A stretch of DNA of 64,000 nt. Source: Lacibacter sediminis. GTDB lineage: Bacteria > Bacteroidota > Bacteroidia > Chitinophagales > Chitinophagaceae. Location: positions 1,612,001-1,676,000 of the forward strand of contig NZ_CP060007.1 of assembly GCF_014168535.1 (NCBI RefSeq), in the 5' to 3' direction. The translations under genes and the position numbers were made by a program. Under the pieces are notes generated by a model. That model saw only the letters and a program-made list of their open reading frames with translations. It was not told the origin of the DNA and made no database searches. The first letter of the stretch is position 1. Each line of letters begins with the position of its first letter. Below, piece after piece: positions 8,723-17,388 of this stretch.

Positions 8723-9020
8723 AATTGTGATTATGGTTGAAGGGAAAAGGAAGAACTTAAGCCAGTTTATTTTTTTCGTTAACAGCCGGTGCAACATTTG
8801 TACAGCAAAACAGCAGTTGTGTAGCCCGGCGAAGAAAGGTAAACAGCGATTTTGAACAGTAGCAGTAAACCGCTTGCCTTCTGTTTTGGTGACTATTTTA
8901 AAATCTTGGTAAACACCAAGAACCAAGTGCGGTACCAATTCGATTTTTGTATTCTGATAAAAAATAAACCTGTGAAATACGCCATAAAACTTTTTGACAG
9001 TAAAATAAATCAATAAAAAT
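8723..9020 (+). other. Long leader with a possible 40-aa CxxC peptide ORF
   Basis: This stretch lies between promoter D and the HMA-like gene. An ATG at 8733 opens a 40-codon frame (to 8855) whose product has RCNICTAKQQLC, a CxxC plus a third Cys. It would begin only a few nt after the predicted transcript start, and I cannot tell whether it is translated. At 8756-8774 there is an 18/19 match to an element upstream of DoxX (20402-20420). A small hairpin CTTGGT-aaac-ACCAAG lies near 8903-8918. The minus strand is also open through here (8660 to ~9145) but shows no recognisable domain. Confidence 0.35.
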
Positions 9021-9254
9021 ATGGAACTGATAACATTCAAAACAAACATCAGTAACGAAAGAGCTTTACAACGTGTGGCTCCTTTGCTAAACAACGCAGT
9101 TGGCTCCTCTAACTGGCAATTGGATGTGTCGGGGGCTGAAAACAAACTGATGGTCTATTCGCCCGGCAGTATTAATGAAATGCAAGTGATTGATGCGGTT
9201 CATAAAGCAGGTTTTTATGCCGTTAACATCGAAGATTTCTATGCCATTTTTTAA
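9021..9254 (+). CDS. HMA-fold protein lacking the metal-binding cysteines
   Basis: A 77-aa protein that aligns along its whole length with the 72-aa HMA protein at 3464: ITFKTNISNERALQRVAPLL against LTFKTNIKCSGCIAKATPFL, then SSNWQLDV against KDNWEVDI, and VIDAVHKAGFYA against VVKAVTEAGYKA. The CSGC loop is replaced by SNERA, so no cysteine remains. It is therefore a paralogue that cannot bind copper in the usual way and may be a protein-protein partner or decoy. It is transcribed from regulon promoter D and has no signal peptide. Confidence 0.8.
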   Translation: MELITFKTNISNERALQRVAPLLNNAVGSSNWQLDVSGAENKLMVYSPGSINEMQVIDAVHKAGFYAVNIEDFYAIF

Positions 9255-9280
9255 TATTACCCATTTCAAAAACAACTGCT

Positions 9281-9475
9281 ATGTATATTTTAATAATGAT
9301 ATTTCTAATCGTTGTCAGCTCATTCTCCGGGGCAGTTTTTTTAACCGGCTCTGCAACAAGCAATTGGTTAAAGAAACACGAATTGAAAGCGATTCGTTCA
9401 AACCAGGCTCCGGCTTCATTGCCAAAGAGAGGGGTGTACTCGGTGTCAACTGAAGAATATTACTTGTTTCATTAA
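9281..9475 (+). CDS. Small single-pass membrane protein, unknown
   Basis: 64 aa, 26 nt after the HMA-like gene in the same direction. One N-terminal hydrophobic helix (residues 2-25, MYILIMIFLIVVSSFSGAVF) is followed by a short basic tail (WLKKHELKAIRSNQ) and a tyrosine-rich end (EEYYLF). I do not recognise it. The position suggests cotranscription with the HMA-like gene. It could be a chance frame, but the hydrophobic start and the tight spacing favour a real gene. Confidence 0.5.
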   Translation: MYILIMIFLIVVSSFSGAVFLTGSATSNWLKKHELKAIRSNQAPASLPKRGVYSVSTEEYYLFH

Positions 9476-9515
9476 TCACTTTTCATAAAAAATATTGATC
9501 ATTAAACCTTGTCTC

Positions 9516-11015
9516 ATGTATCTCAAATTCAGTTTCATTATTGCCGTATTTTATTTCACGATTGCTACGGGCTGTCGTAAGCAAGCAGAACTCCTTCCGG
9601 TAGTTCCATCAATTGTTGACAGCTCCTCGTATCTTCAACTTACGTTCAACGGCATGCAGCCAAACCTGGGAACGATGTATGCAATACTCAGCATTACAAA
9701 GGAAAATGGAGATTCAGTGTTTACCAACAGGAAAGTGGCCATTACGCAATCAAATCAACAATACATCAGTGAAAAGATAAAACTGGGAAAGAACAGTTAT
9801 AAATTAGCTAAGCTTGTTGTTGTTAAATCGTCTGATACCGCAAAATTTGCAACACCGCAACTACAATCGGCAAAAGCCGGATTGGTAAATGTAGCACTGC
9901 CGCTTCCCGTAAATATTACTTCAGCAGGCGTTCATGCTGTTCAGCTTTCTGTTTTGCCTGTTTCGTTGTCTGAAGACCCTTCATCGTTTGGGTATACCAC
10001 TGCTGACTTTGGATTTGAAGCATACTTTACTCTTCAGGCACATTTACAAATGAAAGTTGGAGATGTCGGTTACGATAGTTTACCCGGTTTATTAAAACTG
10101 GAAGCTGTTAAGTTAAACGGAGATCGCTGGTTGAGAGAGATTGAATTAAGAAAAGGGATTACCCTTGTGCAAGTTCCGCAGGAGTATGATAACTATACAT
10201 TCACAATCACCAAATGGAATACAAGTATTCAAAAACAATATAACCGGGCAGAGTTAAACAACAACATGCTTGTTTCATTAGCAGGTACCCGTTCTGCCAA
10301 GCGCCTGGTTGAAGAATCTGTTTTCATTGAAAACTCAGGAGCACTAACAGCCGACAGCAGATCTGAATATTTCTATAATCAAAACGGCAAACTAAAAATC
10401 ATCCGTTATTATCAAAGGTCCCTGCAGTTTTCCGGATTGCCGCTTACGTTTGTGTATAACTTTCAGTATTCGCAACCCAATGCGTGGGATACGGTTTATC
10501 GTTACGATGCCAATCAACAGCTTACAGGCTTTACGGCTATGGAAAGAACTAATAACGGACACATCCATTCAATGTTTAATAAAAGTTATGATCAACATAC
10601 CGGTGCTGCAGTCAGTTACAGTGTAGTAAACGGGAATAAGGAAATTACGGTTGATTATCTTTTCAGCAATAACAATAGCATGCGGTATAATATAAAGTTT
10701 GAACATGGTAATAAAGTTGAAGACCGTGGACAATCTTCGATTGGTGGTGCTGAGTCAGGTACTTATTCATATGATGCATTTATCAATCCATATCATCAAC
10801 TCGGTTATGATGATATGTATTTTACCAATGCTTCAAAAAATAATTTAATGTCGATGTCAAAGGGCTATGCAGGCGGTTTCCCTACCGTTATTCCTTATCG
10901 ATATGAATATGTATATGATGAGGATGGTTATCCGAAAGAATCATTCGTCAGTTATAAAGGTTATTCATCGCAACAGCATTTATACAGGATCAAAAAAGTT
11001 TTCCGTTACCAGTAG
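9516..11015 (+). CDS. Lipoprotein of unknown function with RHS/DUF4595-like strand repeats
   Basis: The ATG at 9516 gives ~499 aa with a clean lipoprotein signal (lipobox TIATGC, Cys20); the TTG at 9495 is less likely. The second half has YD-type repeats: EYFYNQNGKLKIIRYY, YRYDANQQLTGFT, and YEYVYDEDGYPKE near the end. These resemble the strand repeats of RHS/DUF4595-type Bacteroidota surface proteins. The N-terminal half is beta-rich without a known motif. It should sit in the outer membrane. It ends at a strong terminator, and no function can be assigned. Confidence 0.75.
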   Translation: MYLKFSFIIAVFYFTIATGCRKQAELLPVVPSIVDSSSYLQLTFNGMQPNLGTMYAILSITKENGDSVFTNRKVAITQSNQQYISEKIKLGKNSYKLAKLVVVKSSDTAKFATPQLQSAKAGLVNVALPLPVNITSAGVHAVQLSVLPVSLSEDPSSFGYTTADFGFEAYFTLQAHLQMKVGDVGYDSLPGLLKLEAVKLNGDRWLREIELRKGITLVQVPQEYDNYTFTITKWNTSIQKQYNRAELNNNMLVSLAGTRSAKRLVEESVFIENSGALTADSRSEYFYNQNGKLKIIRYYQRSLQFSGLPLTFVYNFQYSQPNAWDTVYRYDANQQLTGFTAMERTNNGHIHSMFNKSYDQHTGAAVSYSVVNGNKEITVDYLFSNNNSMRYNIKFEHGNKVEDRGQSSIGGAESGTYSYDAFINPYHQLGYDDMYFTNASKNNLMSMSKGYAGGFPTVIPYRYEYVYDEDGYPKESFVSYKGYSSQQHLYRIKKVFRYQ

Positions 11016-11053
11016 GTTTTAGGTTCAGAGCTGATACGTTTTATCAGTAATAG

Positions 11054-11080
11054 AAGGGATTGTTTTCAATCCCTTTTTTT
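11054..11080 (+). terminator. Rho-independent terminator
   Basis: A perfect 9-bp stem AAGGGATTG / CAATCCCTT with a TTTT loop is followed by a T run. It separates the lipoprotein gene from the RND operon promoter. Confidence 0.88.
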
Positions 11081-11092
11081 ATTTATGGAAAT

Positions 11093-11150
11093 GATATACA
11101 TCATTGCTGCCATAGTATAATAACGAGGCTTTACTGCACATGTAATTTTG
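11093..11150 (+). promoter_or_regulatory. Regulon promoter E (before RND efflux operon)
   Basis: GATATACA (11093-11100), 15 bp, TATAAT (11116-11121), 21 bp, then a perfect -7 box TAATTTTG (11143-11150). The adaptor ATG is 34 nt downstream of the box. Confidence 0.75.
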
Positions 11151-11184
11151 TTTTCAAATAATCGAAAAAATAAAAACATATTTT

Positions 11185-12246
11185 ATGCAAGTCAATTTTT
11201 TGAAATCAATTAGTATGGCGTTGGTTATTGCAATTGCAGCAATAGCCTGTTCATCAAAAGCATCAGGCGATAAGCAAGCGAAAAATGCTGCCGCAACTAT
11301 GACAGCTTTACCAGTAGATGTAAAGATTGTAGCAGCTTCAAATATTGAACAAAGCGAAGTAGTTGCGGGTTCAATTGTTGCAAATCGTGTGGTGGATATT
11401 ACCGGTGAGTTGCCAAAAAAAATCAGCATCGTATTTTTTAGAGATGGAAGCTTTGTAGAGGCAGGGCAGGCTTTATACAAATTACAGGATAGTGATATTA
11501 AAGCACGCATACGGCAGCTCGATGCAGAGATGAACCTTGCCATAGTTAATGAAAAGCGATTGAGCGAACTGTTAAGAACGGAAAGTGTACGCAGGGAAGA
11601 GTATGATATTGCATTGGCACGTTTGCAATCGTTGCAGGCGCAAAAAGAATTACTTGAAGTTGAGTTGTCTAAAACAGTGATCAAAGCCCCGTTTTCAGGG
11701 CTTATCGGTATCAGTAAAGTATTTACCGGATCATTTGTAACACCGGGTGTACCATTAGTAAGTCTGGTGGAGCAACAGGTAATGAAAATCCAATTCAGTG
11801 TTTCTGAAAAATATATTTCTGTTGTTAGGCCGGGTAGTAAAATCTATTTCACTACAGAATTAAATAGTCAAGTGGCCACCGCTGTTGTTGTTTCAACAGA
11901 TGCATCACTTGATGTTCAATCAAGGAATATCATTGTACAGGCACAATTCTCAAATGCCGGTAACAAATATAAGCCGGGTATGTCTGCACGGGTATCCTTC
12001 AATACATCAACTAAAAACGAAAAAAGTATTATGCTTCCAACTGAAGCATTGATTCTAGGTGGTGATGGTTACAGTGTATTTGTTGTTAGGAATGGAGTTG
12101 CAAAACTTACTCCCGTAGTAATTGGTAACAGAAACGAGAGTGAAGCAGTTATTAAGTCCGGTCTTCAATCGGGCGATAGTGTCATGATCTCAAATACACT
12201 TCGTGCTGCTGATGGAGCTCCTGTTTCAGTTGTATCATACAAATAA
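11185..12246 (+). CDS. RND efflux periplasmic adaptor (membrane fusion protein), lipoprotein
   Basis: 353 aa. The signal ends with lipobox AIAC (Cys22), so it is lipid-anchored. Biotinyl-lipoyl and hairpin segments follow: GELPKKISIVFFRDGSFVEAGQALYKL, then a coiled coil (~105-160), then VIKAPFSGLIGI, the classical second half of the lipoyl domain. Beta-barrel and membrane-proximal domains complete it (YKPGMSARVSF). It links the inner-membrane pump at 12266 to the outer-membrane channel at 15381. There is no Met/Cys-rich copper site, so it looks like a multidrug-type rather than a CusB-type adaptor. Confidence 0.93.
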   Translation: MQVNFLKSISMALVIAIAAIACSSKASGDKQAKNAAATMTALPVDVKIVAASNIEQSEVVAGSIVANRVVDITGELPKKISIVFFRDGSFVEAGQALYKLQDSDIKARIRQLDAEMNLAIVNEKRLSELLRTESVRREEYDIALARLQSLQAQKELLEVELSKTVIKAPFSGLIGISKVFTGSFVTPGVPLVSLVEQQVMKIQFSVSEKYISVVRPGSKIYFTTELNSQVATAVVVSTDASLDVQSRNIIVQAQFSNAGNKYKPGMSARVSFNTSTKNEKSIMLPTEALILGGDGYSVFVVRNGVAKLTPVVIGNRNESEAVIKSGLQSGDSVMISNTLRAADGAPVSVVSYK

Positions 12247-12265
12247 TCACCTATAAAAAAAGTAT

Positions 12266-15200
12266 ATGAGTTTACCATCATTAAGTATTAAGAAGCCGGT
12301 GCTGGCTGCAGTGTTTTCTGCATTGATTGTAATTGCAGGGTTAGTTGGCTGGCGCTACCTGGGTGTGCGTGAGTTTCCCATGACAGAGCCTCCTGTTATT
12401 TCAATCGTTACATTTTATCCCGGTGCAAGCCCCGATGTAATTGCTTCAAAGATCACCAAGCCAATGGAAGAATCCATTGCAGAAGCAAATGGAGTGCGCA
12501 CCATCTCAAGTGAATCAAGAGAACAGGTAAGTGTGATTTCGGTTGAGTTTAACCGTGATGTTGACCTTGAAGATGCATTGAATGATGTGCGTGATAAAGT
12601 AGCGAAGTCAAAAAATCAATTACCGGCTGATGTTGATCCACCAATTGTGGAGAAAGCTACATCACCAGATAATCTCGTTGCATTTCTGGAAGTAGAAAGC
12701 GATACAAAAGATATCAAAGAAGTAAGTCACCTTGCATCAACAGTCATTAAAGACCGTATGCAATCCATCCCCGGTATTCAACGGGTAGCAATTGTAGGTG
12801 AACATAAATATGCAATGCGTTTGCGCTTTGATCCTGTTAAGCTGGCGGCTTTTCAGCTTACACCTGAAGATATTCGAGTGGCATTGCAGCGTGAAAATAT
12901 TGATCTTCCGTCAGGCCGGATAGAAGGCAACAGCAATGAGTTAAGTGTACGCACACTTGGCCGCTTAACAAAACCTGAAGAATTTAATGAGATGATCATT
13001 AAACAATCAACCGGCTCTGTTATAAAGTTGAAAGATGTTGGTTATGCTGAGTTAGGCGAAATGAACGAACGCAATGCAATCATCAATGAAACAGGCGGCA
13101 GTAATGTTGTGGGTGTTGGCGTTGCCATACAAATTCAACGTGGAGCCAATGCTATTGAAGTGGTTGATGAATTTTACAAACGACTGGATCAGCTGCGGAG
13201 TGAGATTTCAAAAGAATATCGCCTGATCGTTGGATTTGATTTTACACGCCCTGTTCGTGAATCAATCAAAGAAGTGGAAGAAACACTTTTCATTGCATTC
13301 GGACTTGTTGTGATCATCATCTTCCTGTTTCTGCGTGATTGGCGATCAACCATTATTCCTGTTGTAGCTATACCAGTTTCGATTCTGTCTGCTTTCTTTA
13401 TCATGTACATCGCAGGTTTTTCGATTAACGTATTAACCTTATTAGGTCTTGTATTGGCGATTGGGTTGGTGGTTGATGATGCTATTGTAGTGTTGGAAAA
13501 TATTTATAAAAAAGTAGAAGAGGGCATGAGTCCTGTGCAGGCTGCTTTTGCCGGAAGTAAAGAAATTTATTTCGCTGTGATCTCAACTACTATTACACTG
13601 GCGGCAGTATTTATGCCCATCATTTTCATGGGTGGCATCAGCGGACAACTGTTCAAAGAATTTGCTATTGTGGTTTCAGGATCTGTATTGGTATCGGCAT
13701 TTGTGGCACTAACATTATCGCCCATGCTCAGTGCATATCTTTTAAAGAAAACAACAAAACCAAATTGGCTGTATCGCACAACAGAACCTTTCTTTATTAA
13801 ATTAAATAATGGTTATGGCAGTTTGTTGCGCAGGTTCATGAAGGTTCGTTGGATGGCATGGGTATTCTTAGTTGCTACATCAGCTATCATCTATTTTGTT
13901 GGGAAGAAACTGCCATCTGAGCTTGCCCCGGTTGAAGACAGAAGCAATATGAGTTTAATTGCTATTGCACCCGAAGGTGTTTCATTTGAAAAAATGAAAC
14001 AGAACATGATGGAAGTAGGAAAGTTTGTGAACGATTCTACAGATGGGTTATACCAGACTTATTCAATGGTTGCCATTTCATTTATTCCTGCACCAGCACC
14101 AACAAGTTTTGCAGTGCAGTCAATTTATCTCAAAGATCCTAAAGAACGGAAAACATCTATTCAGCAGCTGTATAATAAATATGGAATGGCATCAGGTAAT
14201 TTCAGAAACATTCTGTTGTTTCCCTATTTACCACCAACGATTGGAACACGTTATGGTGGCGGTATGCCGGTACAGTTTGTATTACAGGCGGCTGATCTCG
14301 AAAGCATCAATGCGGTATTACCAAAATTCCTGAATGCAGCAAGACAAAGTTCAAAGCTGATGTTTGTGGATGCAGATTTGAAAATGAATAAACCTGAACT
14401 CAAGATAAATATCGACAGAAGCAAAGCTGCATTGATGGGCGTTTCAATACAGGAAGTTGCAAGAGCATTACAACTGTCATTTTCGGGTCAGCGTTATGGA
14501 TATTTTTTACGCAACGAACGGCAATATGAAGTAATAGGGCAGGTTGAACGTGCAAACCGAAACGACATCAGTGATCTGCGTTCCATTTATGTACGTTCAG
14601 CAAATGGCAAAATGATTTCACTGGATAATCTTGTAAGCATTGATGAAGGAATCAGCCCTGCTGCAATTTACCGTTACGATCAATATACTTCGGCAACAGT
14701 TTCTGCCGGATTGGCTCCGGGTGTAAGTCTTGCAGACGGTATTGCAGAAATGGAACGCATTAAAAAAGAAGTGTTGGGTGAGAATTTCAAAACATCACTT
14801 GCCGGACAGTCGAGAGATTTCGAAGAAAGCCAGGGTAATATCAACTTCACACTCATACTTGCTTTGTTACTGATCTATATGATTCTTGCGGCGCAGTTTG
14901 AAAGTCTGCGTGATCCATTGATCATTATGCTTACCGTGCCAATGGCTGTAACAGGCGCTTTGTTAAGCTTGCATTGGTTTGGTCAGAGTCTGAATGTATT
15001 CAGCCAGATCGGTATCATTACGTTGGTTGGGTTGATCACAAAGAATGGCATTCTGATTGTTGAGTTTGCAAATCATTTAAAAGATTCCGGTTTGTCAAAA
15101 CTTGAAGCAGCGATACAGGCAGCCGAGCAACGCTTCCGCCCAATCCTCATGACTTCATTGGCGATGATTTTTGGTGCCTTGCCTATTGCTATGACGCATA

Positions 15201-15352
15201 ACAGCCGGCAGTCGCTCGGAATTGTGATTGCAGGTGGTCTCATATTCGCTGGCATCCTTACACTTTTCATTATACCAGCCGTGTATTCATACTTGTCATC
15301 CGGAAAGCGTAAAAAAGAAGTAGAAGAAATTATTGAAATCAAAGAGTCTTGA
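12266..15352 (+). CDS. RND efflux permease, HAE1 (AcrB-like) family
   Basis: 1028 aa, typical for the family, with 12 predicted TM helices. N-terminal signature GVREFPMTEPPVISIVTFYPGA; TM4 contains LGLVLAIGLVVDDAIVVLEN with the paired Asp residues of the proton relay; the C-terminal half has ILAAQFESLRDPLIIMLTVP and GIITLVGLITKNGILIVEF. The two Asp in TM4 point to HAE1 (drug, solvent or dye export driven by protons) rather than the heavy-metal HME class. It starts 19 nt after the adaptor and is in one operon with the channel and the SpoIIAA-like gene. Placement under a copper-type promoter is notable. Confidence 0.95.
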   Translation: MSLPSLSIKKPVLAAVFSALIVIAGLVGWRYLGVREFPMTEPPVISIVTFYPGASPDVIASKITKPMEESIAEANGVRTISSESREQVSVISVEFNRDVDLEDALNDVRDKVAKSKNQLPADVDPPIVEKATSPDNLVAFLEVESDTKDIKEVSHLASTVIKDRMQSIPGIQRVAIVGEHKYAMRLRFDPVKLAAFQLTPEDIRVALQRENIDLPSGRIEGNSNELSVRTLGRLTKPEEFNEMIIKQSTGSVIKLKDVGYAELGEMNERNAIINETGGSNVVGVGVAIQIQRGANAIEVVDEFYKRLDQLRSEISKEYRLIVGFDFTRPVRESIKEVEETLFIAFGLVVIIIFLFLRDWRSTIIPVVAIPVSILSAFFIMYIAGFSINVLTLLGLVLAIGLVVDDAIVVLENIYKKVEEGMSPVQAAFAGSKEIYFAVISTTITLAAVFMPIIFMGGISGQLFKEFAIVVSGSVLVSAFVALTLSPMLSAYLLKKTTKPNWLYRTTEPFFIKLNNGYGSLLRRFMKVRWMAWVFLVATSAIIYFVGKKLPSELAPVEDRSNMSLIAIAPEGVSFEKMKQNMMEVGKFVNDSTDGLYQTYSMVAISFIPAPAPTSFAVQSIYLKDPKERKTSIQQLYNKYGMASGNFRNILLFPYLPPTIGTRYGGGMPVQFVLQAADLESINAVLPKFLNAARQSSKLMFVDADLKMNKPELKINIDRSKAALMGVSIQEVARALQLSFSGQRYGYFLRNERQYEVIGQVERANRNDISDLRSIYVRSANGKMISLDNLVSIDEGISPAAIYRYDQYTSATVSAGLAPGVSLADGIAEMERIKKEVLGENFKTSLAGQSRDFEESQGNINFTLILALLLIYMILAAQFESLRDPLIIMLTVPMAVTGALLSLHWFGQSLNVFSQIGIITLVGLITKNGILIVEFANHLKDSGLSKLEAAIQAAEQRFRPILMTSLAMIFGALPIAMTHNSRQSLGIVIAGGLIFAGILTLFIIPAVYSYLSSGKRKKEVEEIIEIKES

Positions 15353-15380
15353 TTTATCCAATCACATTAAACAGGTTGTT

Positions 15381-16727
15381 ATGAAAAATTATTTAATCAA
15401 AGCAGTTGTGCTGCTCCTGAGTGTAGCATCAACTCAAATAACACAGGCACAATCCACCGAAATGAGCCTGAAGGATGTTTTGCAGGTGGTATCTGTTGGA
15501 AACCGTCAACTTCAAATACGTGCCCTGGAACTGAAACGTGCCGATGAACTGGTGAAAGAGGCTAAGAGCTATCTGCTTCCATCAGTACAATTCAACAGCA
15601 GTTACCTGGTATTTGCTGAACGGCCTGTGATTTATCTGCGTGATGAAACAGCCACGCCGAAAGCAAATGATATAAAGTATGGCGGCCGTCTTGCCTTCGA
15701 CGCAAATGTAACAGCTGTCTATGCAATCACAAACCCTGTAGCAAAAAGTGAACTAAAATCAGCCGTTCTTCAGAAACAAATGGATGTACAAAGCAAACGT
15801 GCCTACGAAGAGCAACTTGCAATGGAAGTATCGCAGCTGTATTATACCGTTTTGTTTTATGAAAAACAGAAAAAAGTGCTCATGCAAAGTCTTTGGCGTA
15901 ATGAACAGGCATTAACAGATGCAAAGAACTTATTTCTGCAAGGGAAAAATCTGAAGACAGATACGCTCAGTCATTTCATCTCAGTACAAAATATTCGTTT
16001 GGCCATATCATCACTCGATAACCAGGTGCAGATCGCATTTCTGCAGCTAAAACAATTGATGGGTATTGAAAGCACGATGGATATTTCCCTTTCAGATACA
16101 CTTTCAGTTGAGGCTGATGCAGCAGCTTTTGAAATTGCAGCTTCGTTAGTAGACATTGCCCGGCAAAACAGAACTGATATTTCAATGTCAAAATTGGGAA
16201 TAGAACAACGCAAAATTCAATTGCAGAAAACAAAAGCAATGTACAAACCGCAACTGCTCACCTTTGCGCAGTACCAGGTTCAATCGCAGGCAGATGACTT
16301 TGGTTTTCGTTACTACGGTTTGCCCAGAACATCGTTTGCCGGTTTGCGGTTAAGCATACCTCTTTATTCCGGAAATCGGTTAAAGTATCAATCAACAGCA
16401 GTATCTGTTTCTGTTAAACAGCAGGAATTAGCACTTGCTGATCTGGATACAAAGGTTCAAACAAAACTTACAGCTTTGTCATTACGATTGCAGGATGAGA
16501 AAAGTCAATGGGCAATTCAAAAACAAAATGTTGAAGCAGCGCTGATCAATTATAAAATGAGCAATGAACGTTACCGTTCTGGCCTCAGTAACAGGCTTGA
16601 ACTGAACGATGCCGAACTGGCTCTTACAAAGGCAAAACTCGAAGAATCACGTCTTCAGTATTCTATTCAGTTACTTTTTGTCGATTTGAAAAAAGAAATG
16701 GGTGTTTTAAAATTAATAAACGAATAA
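15381..16727 (+). CDS. TolC-family outer-membrane efflux protein
   Basis: The frame opens at 15333 inside the permease gene, but the ATG at 15381 gives a clean signal peptide (VVLLLSVASTQITQAQ) and ~448 aa. Long amphipathic helices are visible, with the paired-repeat layout of TolC (LKRADELVKEAKSYLLPSVQF early, IALADLDTKV-type helices, and ERYRSGLSNRLELNDAELAL late). It forms the exit duct of the RND pump. It lies 28 nt downstream of the permease stop. Confidence 0.92.
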   Translation: MKNYLIKAVVLLLSVASTQITQAQSTEMSLKDVLQVVSVGNRQLQIRALELKRADELVKEAKSYLLPSVQFNSSYLVFAERPVIYLRDETATPKANDIKYGGRLAFDANVTAVYAITNPVAKSELKSAVLQKQMDVQSKRAYEEQLAMEVSQLYYTVLFYEKQKKVLMQSLWRNEQALTDAKNLFLQGKNLKTDTLSHFISVQNIRLAISSLDNQVQIAFLQLKQLMGIESTMDISLSDTLSVEADAAAFEIAASLVDIARQNRTDISMSKLGIEQRKIQLQKTKAMYKPQLLTFAQYQVQSQADDFGFRYYGLPRTSFAGLRLSIPLYSGNRLKYQSTAVSVSVKQQELALADLDTKVQTKLTALSLRLQDEKSQWAIQKQNVEAALINYKMSNERYRSGLSNRLELNDAELALTKAKLEESRLQYSIQLLFVDLKKEMGVLKLINE

Positions 16728-16734
16728 TTGAATT

Positions 16735-17193
16735 ATGGAAAAAATAGTGAAAGCCGAATGGCAATCTGGTGAAAAACTGGTAGTGGCCAGGTTAAGCGGA
16801 ATTGTAAATCTCGAAGATATTCAGAACTGGAAAAATTCATTGTATAATGTTCTGAATCTTTTACCCGACAACAGTTCATTTAAGATGCTGGTTGATCTTC
16901 ATGGATTTGAAGCAGAAAATATGGAAACCCATAAGGAGTACAGAACAATTATTCCATTACTGCTGGCAGATTACAACTACCGTATCGGATACCTTGATAT
17001 GTTTCCTGAAGCAAGTGTTGAATTAAAACAAACAAGAGGAATCAACTGTATTGCTATGGCAAATGTTCATCATAATGCAGACAAGATGCTTGACTATCAA
17101 ACCCGCTTTGGGAATGAGCATGAACATTACTTTACTGAATCGGATGCTGCTCTTGCATGGATAAAAAATATGAGACAGCACACTCATGATTGA
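16735..17193 (+). CDS. SpoIIAA-like / STAS-type small protein
   Basis: 152 aa, starting 7 nt after the TolC gene, so it is the fourth gene of the efflux operon. A beta-alpha pattern with KMLVDLHGFEAEN and a C-terminal SDAALAWIKN matches SpoIIAA-like proteins (an acidic strand followed by the ALAWL/I helix). There is no signal peptide or membrane segment. The function is unknown; a cytosolic regulatory or lipid-binding role has been suggested for this fold. The conserved placement in a pump operon would be worth testing. Confidence 0.6.
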   Translation: MEKIVKAEWQSGEKLVVARLSGIVNLEDIQNWKNSLYNVLNLLPDNSSFKMLVDLHGFEAENMETHKEYRTIIPLLLADYNYRIGYLDMFPEASVELKQTRGINCIAMANVHHNADKMLDYQTRFGNEHEHYFTESDAALAWIKNMRQHTHD

Positions 17194-17225
17194 GGTATGA
17201 ATAAATAAGCCCGTTTAATTTACTT

Positions 17226-17263
17226 AATAAACAAGCCTTCCAAATGTGGAAGGCTTGTTTATT
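17226..17263. terminator. Bidirectional terminator after the efflux operon
   Basis: A perfect 17-bp stem AATAAACAAGCCTTCCA / TGGAAGGCTTGTTTATT with a 4-nt loop, with A/T runs on both sides. It closes the four-gene RND operon. Confidence 0.9.
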
Positions 17264-17313
17264 AACATAGGTTAGAATCTCATTATATCCATGTGCTGTT
17301 ATCACGCTCAAAT

Positions 17314-17371
17314 TATATACAAACACTTGCTTTTAATATAACAACATCCCTTTCGCATGAATTTATTTTCG
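17314..17371 (+). promoter_or_regulatory. Regulon promoter F (before MFS pump)
   Basis: TATATACA (17314-17321), 15 bp, TATAAC (17337-17342), 21 bp, then TATTTTCG (17364-17371), a -7 box with one mismatch. The MFS start codon is 18 nt downstream of the box. Confidence 0.75.
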
Positions 17372-17388
17372 TACTCAAATAAATTATT

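Noticed and set aside
8660..9145. A 161-codon open frame on the minus strand covering promoter D and the HMA-like gene
   Set aside because: It runs antisense through the HMA-like gene and over a perfect promoter, starts in the middle of another gene and has no recognisable domain. It could still be real for its part outside 9021, but I cannot support it.
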